Shown here: in pieces, positions 1-4,849 of the stretch
How the letters are laid out: every line of letters starts with the position of its first letter
Position numbering within the stretch: the first letter of the stretch is position 1
Assembly: GCA_017547265.1 (NCBI GenBank)
Contig: JAFYQC010000098.1
Coordinates: forward strand, 1-8,309
Length of the DNA: 8,309 bases
Origin: Kiritimatiellia bacterium
GTDB lineage: Bacteria > Verrucomicrobiota > Kiritimatiellia > RFP12 > UBA1067
Reading direction: 5' to 3'
The notes under the pieces: generated by a model
Databases searched by the model: none
The model's input: only the letters and a program-made list of their open reading frames with translations
Told to the model about the DNA's origin: nothing
Position numbers and translations under genes: made by a program

Positions 1-678
1 CTCGAGAATCCACTCGGTGACGTCGGAAAGGAAGTAGCGGTCGTGAGTGACGACGATGAGCGTTCCCTTGAACTCCTTCAAGTACGCCTCGAGGCGAAAG
101 GTAGTCTCGGCGTCGAGGTGGTTCGTCGGTTCGTCGAGAAGAAGGACGTCGGGGTTCGAGAGGAGAAGCCGCGTAATCGCGACGCGACGGCGCTCGCCGC
201 CAGAGAGAACGCCGACCTGCTTCGACCCGTCGGGGCATCCGAGATCAGCCATGCGCCGTTCGACGAGGTTCTCGAGGTTCCAGTAGTCGTTAGCGTCGAT
301 GATCGCCTGAAGCCGTTCCATTTCCGCCGCGGCCTTCGGATCGTCGAGCTCGCAGCAGAGGTCCTCGTAACGAGTTACCATCGCCTGCGCGTCCGCAACG
401 CCTTCCATCACCGTCTCGAGGACGGTCTTCGAGTCGTCGAGTTCTGGTTCCTGCGGGAGATAGCCGACCTTCGTCCCCTTCGCGACCTGCACCGTTCCCA
501 TGAGGTCGGTGTCGAGACCTGCGAGGATCTTGAGGAGCGACGACTTGCCCGCGCCGTTCGCGCCGATGACGCCAATGTGCGCGCCGTAGAAGAACGAAAG
601 GTTGACGTCCTTCAGGATCGTCTTGGTGCCGACCTGCTTTGTGACGTCGATCAAACTGAACTGGTATTCGCCTGCCAT
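1..678 (-). CDS. ettA: Energy-dependent translational throttle protein EttA (ABC-F ATPase), N-terminal 226 residues, cut by the window edge
   Basis: ABC-F proteins are soluble twin-ATPase factors that act on the ribosome. EttA binds the E site and gates early elongation according to the ATP/ADP ratio. Read from ATG 678-676, the protein contains a complete first ABC domain: Walker A GANGAGKS (residues 39-46), the Q-loop segment GYLPQEPEL, signature LSGGERRR, Walker B with DEPTNHLD, and the switch histidine in VTHDRYFL. The segments LSFFYGAHIGVIG and YLPQEP, and the WILE run after the H-loop, match EttA better than Uup or YheS. The second ABC domain and the inter-domain linker lie beyond coordinate 1. 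The Walker A serine is followed by Ser rather than the usual Thr. No Shine-Dalgarno sequence precedes the ATG. The leader is a heptamer array instead. recR ends 71 bp upstream on the same strand, so read-through from the purC operon is possible. Confidence 0.93.
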   Translation of the reverse strand, partial: MAGEYQFSLIDVTKQVGTKTILKDVNLSFFYGAHIGVIGANGAGKSSLLKILAGLDTDLMGTVQVAKGTKVGYLPQEPELDDSKTVLETVMEGVADAQAMVTRYEDLCCELDDPKAAAEMERLQAIIDANDYWNLENLVERRMADLGCPDGSKQVGVLSGGERRRVAITRLLLSNPDVLLLDEPTNHLDAETTFRLEAYLKEFKGTLIVVTHDRYFLSDVTEWILE

Positions 679-683
679 AAAGT

Positions 684-732
684 AGTTTAAAGTTTAAAGT
701 TCAAAGTTCAAAGTTTAAAGTGTAAAGTGCAA
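684..732. repeat. Seven tandem heptamers in the recR-ettA spacer
   Basis: Seven head-to-tail 7-bp units run without interruption: AGTTTAA twice, AGTTCAA twice, AGTTTAA, AGTGTAA, AGTGCAA. They differ only at positions 4 and 5 of the unit. The array occupies 49 of the 71 bp between the recR stop and the ettA start and ends 5 bp from the ettA ATG, so it would form most of any ettA leader. Similar AACTTTGAACTTTAAAC arrays occur between genes in many environmental bacteria (memory, not checked). No promoter hexamers are clear within it. Confidence 0.9.
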
Positions 733-749
733 GTGTGACAATGGTGATT

Positions 750-1412
750 TTACGCTTCGCGGCGGCCCGCGATGGCGCGCTTTAGGGTGAGTGGGTCGGA
801 ATAGGCGATGCCGGAATCGGCGGGAAGCCCGAACGCAAGGCGCGTGACCTTGACGCCGGCAGGATGCCGACTTTCCCAGTCAGAGTCGCCGTGACTGGGG
901 GAGCCGCCGTCTCGGCGGCTTGTGACCCCTTTAAGAACTTCAGTAATGTAGCCGGCCGTGGCGTCGCCGTCCATGTCGGTCGAAAGCGCGAGAAGAACCT
1001 CAGCAACATTCTCTTCGCGCACGCGCGCAACGAGCTCTGAAATCCTAAGACGCTCGGGACCCATGCGGTGCGCGGGCGAGAGCTTTCCGCCAAGCGCGTG
1101 GTATCTGCCGCGGAACGCGCCCGACGCCTCGATCGACACGATGTCCGCCGGCTCCTCGACGACGCAGATGACAGAACCATCGCGCGTCGCGTCAGTGCAC
1201 ATGTCGCAAGGATCGCGGTCTATCGTCGTAAACGCGCCGCAGCGCGAGCAGCACCGCACGGAATCGTGGGCCGCCCTTAGCGCCGCGACGAGAGGTTCCG
1301 CAAGACGCGCCGGCTCGCGGACGAGCGCAAGCGCGGCGCGGGAAGCAGAGCGCCGGCCGAACCCCGGAAGCTTCGCGAGGCACTTCTCCAGCTCGGCGAC
1401 CGGCGCTATCAT
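750..1412 (-). CDS. recR: Recombination protein RecR, with an in-frame repeat insertion in the TOPRIM domain
   Basis: RecR works with RecO (and RecF) to load RecA on SSB-coated single-stranded DNA. The 220-residue product shows the family order: an N-terminal helix-hairpin-helix (about 14-31, KLPGFGRRSASRAALAL), a four-cysteine zinc site (C55, C58, C69, C72), then a TOPRIM domain from about residue 80 (VICVVEEPADIVSIE, then RYHALGGKLSPAHRMGP, then STDMDGDATAGYITEVLK). The final conserved strand GVKVTRLAFG follows. Between K161 and G186 there are about 24 residues with no counterpart in the family, encoded by a hairpin repeat. Removing them gives about 196 residues, close to the usual 200. The zinc loop spacing (ten residues between the CxxC pairs) is slightly longer than in E. 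coli. The start ATG overlaps the ybaB stop as ATGA, so translation is probably coupled. The insertion falls between a helix and a strand, a likely surface loop, and the frame stays open, so the protein is probably functional. Confidence 0.95.
   Translation of the reverse strand: MIAPVAELEKCLAKLPGFGRRSASRAALALVREPARLAEPLVAALRAAHDSVRCCSRCGAFTTIDRDPCDMCTDATRDGSVICVVEEPADIVSIEASGAFRGRYHALGGKLSPAHRMGPERLRISELVARVREENVAEVLLALSTDMDGDATAGYITEVLKGVTSRRDGGSPSHGDSDWESRHPAGVKVTRLAFGLPADSGIAYSDPLTLKRAIAGRREA
853..929. repeat. Palindromic repeat element inserted inside recR (three hairpins)
   Basis: Within 78 bp there are three consecutive potential hairpins: GCCGGC/GCCGAC (855-860/866-871, one mismatch), CCCAGTCA/TGACTGGG (875-882/892-899, perfect 8 bp) and AGCCGCC/GGCGGCT (902-908/914-920, perfect 7 bp with a GTCTC loop). 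The 855-900 part matches the tandem repeats at 8185-8309 at about 80 % identity. The element encodes about residues 162-185 of RecR, including RRDGGSPSHGDSDWESRHPA. GTGACC occurs on both sides (844-849 and 922-927), which could be a target duplication, but six bases can also arise by chance. Confidence 0.85.
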
Positions 1413-1726
1413 TTTCCGAAGAGGCCGCCTGCGCCGCCCGCCTGCATCATCTTCTGCATTTCGGCCTGCGTCGCGTCCTTCGCCTTCTTGAGAGCGCCGT
1501 TGACAACATTGAAGAGCATCGTCTCAAAGCGCTGGGGCTTGCCCGCCTTGACCTCGTCGTAGGCCTCGGGCGTGATCGCGATCTTGTCGATCGTCATGTC
1601 GCCCTTCGCGATGACGGTGATGCCGCCATTCGAGTACTCGGCCTTGATCTTCTGGATTTCGTTCTGGATGCGCTTCGCTTCGCTGCGCATCTGCATCGCC
1701 TCTTTAATCTGGTCGAACATTCCCAT
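1409..1726 (-). CDS. ybaB: YbaB/EbfC family nucleoid-associated protein
   Basis: The 105-residue product has the standard size and layout of YbaB/EbfC, a small dimeric DNA-binding protein of the nucleoid. A Met- and Lys-rich N-terminal helix (MFDQIKEAMQMRSEAKRIQNEIQKI) leads to a beta region (GGITVIAKGDMTIDKIAITPEA), then a C-terminal helix (LFNVVNGALKKAKDATQAEMQKMMQ) and a Gly-rich tail ending GGLFGK. YbaB next to recR is a widely conserved arrangement, often with dnaX upstream. Here purC takes that place. The ATG follows the purC stop by one base and the stop overlaps the recR start, so the three genes form a coupled operon. A good ribosome binding site lies inside the purC 3' end. Confidence 0.95.
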   Translation of the reverse strand: MGMFDQIKEAMQMRSEAKRIQNEIQKIKAEYSNGGITVIAKGDMTIDKIAITPEAYDEVKAGKPQRFETMLFNVVNGALKKAKDATQAEMQKMMQAGGAGGLFGK

Positions 1727-1727
1727 T

Positions 1728-2627
1728 TTACACGATCTCCCTTCCGCTGAGGTCCTTGAAGGCCTTTAGGTATATCTCGCGCGTGCGCGAGATGACGTCG
1801 TCGGGAAGGACCGGCCCCGGCGGCTGGTGGTTGAAGTTGATTGAGTCGAGCCAGTCCCTGACGTACTGCTTGTCCAACGACGGCGGGTTCTTGCCAACGG
1901 CGTAGCTCGAAACGGGCCAGAAGCGCGACGAATCGGGCGTAAGCACCTCGTCCGCGAGGATAAGCGAGCCGTCTGCGTCAAGGCCGAACTCGAACTTCGT
2001 GTCGGCGATGATGATGCCGCGCTCGCGCGCGTAGTCCGCCGCCTTCGAGTAGAGCGAGACTGTCGTGTCGCGAAGAAGCGTCGCGGTCTTTTCTCCGACG
2101 AGCTGGACGGTCTCGGCGAAGTTGATCGCCTCGTCGTGGTCGCCGATGGCGGCCTTCGTCGTCGGGGTGAAGAGGACTTCGTCGAGCTTCGAAGCGTTCT
2201 CGTAGCCCTCGCGCAGCTTCATGCCATTGACGGTTCCGGACTTCTGGTATTCCTTCCAGCCAGAGCCCGTGAGGTAGCCGCGGGCGATGCACTCGACCTC
2301 GACCATCTTGACCTTCTTGACAAGCATGGAGCGACCGCGAAGGTCTTCCTTGTAAGGCTGGAGCTCGGCCGGGTACTCGTCGACGTTCGCCGTCACGAGA
2401 TGGTTCTTCATGCCGAAGAATTCCATCCAGAAGAGCGAGAGCTGGTTGAGGACCTTGCCCTTGTCCGGCACTCCGCAGGGGAGAATTACGTCGAAAGCGC
2501 TGATGCGGTCTGTCACGACCATCAGAAGCTTGTCGCCGAGATCGAAAACATCGCGGACCTTGCCGCTCTTCTGCGGCAGCCCGGGGATCGCGCACTCGAG
2601 AAGCGCGTGGTTCTTGTCGTATTTCAT
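1728..2627 (-). CDS. purC: Phosphoribosylaminoimidazole-succinocarboxamide synthase (SAICAR synthetase)
   Basis: This enzyme couples CAIR and aspartate with ATP to give SAICAR in purine synthesis. From Met 2627 the product is 299 residues, the long yeast Ade1-like form rather than the roughly 237-residue E. coli form. Visible motifs are the N-terminal ATP-binding region SGKVRDVFDLGDKLLMVVTD (about 21-40) with RISAFD, the signature VEVECIARGYLTGSGW (109-124), the second signature IIIADTKFEFG, and ILADEVLTPDSSRFWP. The long form's C-terminal KQYVRDWL segment is also present. The frame stays open upstream to 2843, but that extension is Arg/Ser-rich and crosses intergenic hairpins. An in-frame ATG nine bases earlier (2636) would lie upstream of the predicted transcription start, so MKYD is the preferred start. 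There is no Shine-Dalgarno sequence. purC heads the purC-ybaB-recR operon. Confidence 0.96.
   Translation of the reverse strand: MKYDKNHALLECAIPGLPQKSGKVRDVFDLGDKLLMVVTDRISAFDVILPCGVPDKGKVLNQLSLFWMEFFGMKNHLVTANVDEYPAELQPYKEDLRGRSMLVKKVKMVEVECIARGYLTGSGWKEYQKSGTVNGMKLREGYENASKLDEVLFTPTTKAAIGDHDEAINFAETVQLVGEKTATLLRDTTVSLYSKAADYARERGIIIADTKFEFGLDADGSLILADEVLTPDSSRFWPVSSYAVGKNPPSLDKQYVRDWLDSINFNHQPPGPVLPDDVISRTREIYLKAFKDLSGREIV
1737..1743 (-). promoter_or_regulatory. Shine-Dalgarno sequence of ybaB, inside the purC coding end
   Basis: The minus strand reads AAGGGAG, then 10 bases, then ATG (1726-1724). The motif overlaps the last codons of purC (Arg-Glu-Ile-Val-stop), so ribosomes finishing purC are positioned to start ybaB. 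This fixes the ybaB start. Confidence 0.7.
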
Positions 2628-2636
2628 GGTCTGCAT

Positions 2637-2645
2637 ATTATAGCA
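2637..2645 (-). promoter_or_regulatory. Extended -10 promoter of purC (TGCTATAAT)
   Basis: The minus strand reads TGC-TATAAT, a perfect extended -10 element. It ends nine bases before the chosen purC ATG (2627), so transcription would begin about 3-5 bases before that codon, giving a nearly leaderless mRNA. The -35 position (GCCAAT) matches poorly, as is common with extended -10 promoters. No promoter activity has been shown. Confidence 0.55.
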
Positions 2646-2669
2646 AAATCGCCGCCCGAATTGGCGGCG
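2645..2669 (-). terminator. Hairpin plus short T run upstream of purC, possible terminator of ompP1 transcripts
   Basis: CGCCGCC (2650-2656) and GGCGGCG (2663-2669) form a perfect 7-bp stem with a six-base loop. On the minus strand the stem is followed by ATTTTGC. The T run is short, so termination may be weak. The hairpin lies across the -35/spacer of the purC promoter, so it could separate the two transcription units. Confidence 0.4.
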
Positions 2670-2740
2670 GAAATCGAAAGGCGCATCGCAGTTTGCGAGG
2701 CGGTGGAGCGAAGGTCCGAGCGAGGGGATTCGGCGTATTC

Positions 2741-2771
2741 GCCGAGGGCTCCCCGAGGAGGAGCCTTCGGC
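2741..2771 (-). terminator. Strong hairpin just after ompP1
   Basis: GCCGAGGGCTCC (2741-2752) and GGAGCCTTCGGC (2760-2771) form a 12-bp stem with one G-T wobble and a seven-base loop. It begins 17 bases after the ompP1 stop codon. No T run follows, so it may act by stabilising the mRNA 3' end or by needing Rho. A second hairpin, TCGGCG/CGCCGA with a four-base loop (2730-2745), overlaps it. Confidence 0.45.
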
Positions 2772-2788
2772 CGCCGCCTCGCGGCAGA

Positions 2789-4024
2789 TTAGAAGCGGTA
2801 GGTGAGAGTGCAACCGCCCGCATGAGAGAGGCCGTGGCGGCACTCCATGCGGTAATTGCGCCCAAGGGCATCCTTCATGTGCATGCCCTTCGCGTCCATT
2901 ATGACGAGCGCATAAGTAACGTCAATCTGGAGGTTCTCGGTAATGCGCCACGAAATGCCGCTGCCAATGATCTGGCGGTCGCCGGGGGGAAGCATCGTGG
3001 ACTGCTGCTCATACGAACAGACGTTCGTGTCGTAGATATAGGAGACGACGGCCGTCCAGTCCTTCGCGAAATCCCAGGACGGGGCGATGCCGACGCGCCA
3101 GCTGTCATGCCAGTTCAGCTTGATCTTCTTGTCGCCCTGCGAGGAGGGCAGATGGAAGAGAAGCGTGTCGAGCTCGGACCAGTCTGTCCACGAAACCATC
3201 GCGCCGAGATGCCAGTCGGACGTGATGTCCCAGTTGATGCCCGCGGCAATCGACTGAGGGATGTCGAGGTTCGCCGAAGCCGCGCCGCCTGAGACATAAC
3301 CCGGCATGCGAACGTTCGAGTGGCCCTTCACGCGCGTATCGATCTTTGACTTGTAGACCGCGCCGACGGAGAGGTTTTCGAGGATCTTGTAGCGAGTACC
3401 GATCTGCCAGCCGCACGAGGAAAGGCCGTTGTTGCCGTGCAGGTGGTTGCGAATCGACCCATACTGCGGGTTGACGTCGGCGAGATACGCCATCGGATAG
3501 GAATACTGCTCGAAGTCGAAGTAGAGAAGACGCGCGCCAGCACCAATCGACCAGTCGTCGGTGATGCGGTAGGAGACGTTCGGGTTGATGACGAAGCCCT
3601 CAATCGTCGTCTGCTTCGAACTCCAGGTCATAAGGCTGTCATGGGAGTAGCGCGTGCCGAGGCCGTATTCGGGCGTAACGCCGAGACCAAACGTAAAGCC
3701 CCAGAGCGCAGGCGCGACGATCTGGAAGTGAGGAAGGACGAAAAAGCCAGGATCCATGGGCGAGCACTTGTATTGCTTGCCGTCACGGGAAATACTGATG
3801 CGCCCACGCGGGTGTTCCGTAACGAACCCAACCTGGACTGTGATGTTTGTAATGTCGTCGAGAGTAGCCGGGTTGATTGAGTTGGCAGAGCCGTCAAGAC
3901 CCCTGCCGAGCAACGCCCCACCGTGGGCTGTGCCGATGGCCGTAGGCTCGTAGAGAGCAAAACCAGACGCAAACGCAGCCGATGCCGCGAGAACCGCCGT
4001 AGTCAGTGCCAAAAGCTTTTTCAT
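2789..4024 (-). CDS. OmpP1/FadL/TodX-family outer-membrane transport protein
   Basis: The family forms 14-stranded outer-membrane barrels that take up long-chain fatty acids or other hydrophobic compounds. From ATG 4024 the product is 411 residues. It starts with a signal peptide (MKKLLALTTAVLAASAAFA, likely cleaved before SGFALYE). The FadL-type plug/hatch sequence follows: SGFALYEPTAIGTAHGGALLGR then SANSINPATL, with the family's NPA motif. The rest is alternating aromatic/polar strand-like sequence, and the last residues are TLTYRF, the terminal Phe recognised by the BAM machinery. A GTG nine bases upstream is in frame, but a clear ribosome binding site is spaced correctly only for ATG 4024. 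Substrate cannot be inferred. The gene appears monocistronic, with its own strong promoter and a hairpin after the stop. A TetR-family gene lies directly upstream. Confidence 0.9.
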   Translation of the reverse strand: MKKLLALTTAVLAASAAFASGFALYEPTAIGTAHGGALLGRGLDGSANSINPATLDDITNITVQVGFVTEHPRGRISISRDGKQYKCSPMDPGFFVLPHFQIVAPALWGFTFGLGVTPEYGLGTRYSHDSLMTWSSKQTTIEGFVINPNVSYRITDDWSIGAGARLLYFDFEQYSYPMAYLADVNPQYGSIRNHLHGNNGLSSCGWQIGTRYKILENLSVGAVYKSKIDTRVKGHSNVRMPGYVSGGAASANLDIPQSIAAGINWDITSDWHLGAMVSWTDWSELDTLLFHLPSSQGDKKIKLNWHDSWRVGIAPSWDFAKDWTAVVSYIYDTNVCSYEQQSTMLPPGDRQIIGSGISWRITENLQIDVTYALVIMDAKGMHMKDALGRNYRMECRHGLSHAGGCTLTYRF

Positions 4025-4032
4025 TATGTTCA

Positions 4033-4038
4033 CTCCTT
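4033..4038 (-). promoter_or_regulatory. Shine-Dalgarno sequence of ompP1
   Basis: The minus strand reads AAGGAG, eight bases before ATG 4024. It overlaps the in-frame GTG at 4033-4031, which rules that codon out as the main start. This is the clearest ribosome binding site in the window. Confidence 0.8.
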
Positions 4039-4067
4039 GTTGATAATTTGTTTATTACCTGTTTAGG

Positions 4068-4082
4068 TGTAACAGTGTGACA
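4068..4082. promoter_or_regulatory. Palindromic operator candidate at the ompP1 transcription start
   Basis: TGTAACA-G-TGTGACA is a 15-bp palindrome (one mismatched pair) made of two TGTnACA modules. It directly abuts the -10 box and covers the expected start of transcription, where a bound repressor would block initiation. The product of the TetR-family gene ending at 4256 is the obvious candidate to bind it, but that is inference. It could also be the site of an unrelated regulator. Confidence 0.45.
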
Positions 4083-4110
4083 TTATATGCTTTTCTGTCG
4101 CAAACGTCAA
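4082..4110 (-). promoter_or_regulatory. Sigma70 promoter of ompP1
   Basis: The minus strand reads TTGACG (4110-4105), a 17-base spacer, then TATAAT (4087-4082). This is one mismatch from the full consensus at ideal spacing and lies in an AT-rich stretch. Transcription should start near 4075, giving a leader of about 50 bases that carries the AAGGAG site. Confidence 0.8.
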
Positions 4111-4170
4111 TGGGGAAAGTTAAGATTTACACAAAATGGATAGTTTTAATCAGATTTTCAGTATTTTCAA

Positions 4171-4235
4171 CCACAAAGAACACATAGATCACATAAAATT
4201 CCAGATAACCCTCTGTGTCTTTGTGCCTCTGTGTT
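4171..4235. repeat. Dispersed intergenic inverted repeat (CACAAAG/CACAGAG type)
   Basis: The arms CACAAAGAACACA (4172-4184) and TGTGTCTTTGTG (4214-4225) pair with one bulge. The right part, 4211-4235, read on the minus strand matches 20 of 25 bases of 7523-7547 upstream of icd, with four of the five differences being transitions. It lies just after tetR and before the ompP1 promoter. Repeats of this type are familiar between genes in many bacterial phyla (memory). It may form a weak terminator for tetR. Confidence 0.8.
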
Positions 4236-4255
4236 AAAAAAATGAAGCCACAAGT

Positions 4256-4849
4256 TTACGCCGAAATCGAGCGGATCATATCGGAGACGCGAACCTTGAC
4301 GTTCGCGGAATTCGACTCGGTGCCGAGAACAATTCGTAGGACGCAGGACTCGAGAATTGCGTAAAGACCCTCGGCCGTTCGCTCGGGGTCAACTTCGGGA
4401 AGGAACTCGCCCTTCATGACGCCCTCGGTGACAAGCTTAGCAAACACGGCCTTGATGCCGCCAGTGAAGCGCGTAATGCGCGCACCCATGTCCTCGCCCG
4501 AGCGAACCATCGACAGCACGAAGTCGAAAATCGCCGACATGAACTCCTTCTTTTCGAAAAGGACGTCGGCCACATGGAAGCAGACCATCGCGAGGCGATC
4601 CGCCGCCTTGCCGCGCTTCGCAATCTCCGCCTTGCAGTCCTTCATTATCTGCCGCGTCGCAGCGAGAATCGCCGCATCGAGGACTTCGCGCTTCGAGCGG
4701 AAGTAGCGGTAGAGCACCGTGCGGGCGACGCCGGCCGACGACGCTATCATCATGAGCGTCACGTTGTCGTAGCCGACCTGAGAGAAAAGCTTCATCGCCC
4801 TGGAGGCGATCTCAAGCCGACGCGATTCGTGGTCTATTCTTGCGGACAT
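4256..4849 (-). CDS. TetR/AcrR-family transcriptional regulator
   Basis: The 197-residue product has the family's standard size. The N-terminal DNA-binding domain (about 10-57) reads [20 protein letters not shown], then VTLMMIASSAGVARTVLYRYF, then RSKREVLDAAI, with the characteristic helix-turn-helix and the YRYF motif of the recognition helix. The C-terminal two thirds is helical and would bind an unknown ligand and mediate dimerisation. The start is fixed because helix 1 begins at about residue 10. It overlaps the end of the radical SAM gene by 38 bp, so it is probably co-transcribed and translationally coupled. No Shine-Dalgarno sequence is visible. The next gene downstream, ompP1, has a palindrome at its promoter that is a plausible target. 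Confidence 0.92.
   Translation of the reverse strand: MSARIDHESRRLEIASRAMKLFSQVGYDNVTLMMIASSAGVARTVLYRYFRSKREVLDAAILAATRQIMKDCKAEIAKRGKAADRLAMVCFHVADVLFEKKEFMSAIFDFVLSMVRSGEDMGARITRFTGGIKAVFAKLVTEGVMKGEFLPEVDPERTAEGLYAILESCVLRIVLGTESNSANVKVRVSDMIRSISA

Noticed and set aside
43..690. Open frame of 215 codons on the plus strand opposite ettA
   Set aside because: It lies entirely opposite conserved ABC-F motifs and runs into the heptamer array. It has no family resemblance.
750..1412. recR as a pseudogene because of the insertion
   Set aside because: The insertion is a multiple of three, contains no stop, and the final TOPRIM strand and C-terminus resume normally.
2136..2792. Open frames on the plus strand opposite purC and the ompP1 3' end
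   Set aside because: They are shadows of purC and ompP1 and cross hairpin-rich intergenic DNA. Their composition is arginine-rich and lacks motifs.
2628..2843. N-terminal extension of purC to 2843
   Set aside because: The extra residues are Arg/Ser-rich, cross two hairpins and the extended -10 box, and overlap the ompP1 3' end. PurC proteins begin near MKYD.
4025..4033. GTG start for ompP1 at 4033
   Set aside because: The AAGGAG site overlaps this codon and is spaced eight bases from ATG 4024, which begins a standard signal peptide.
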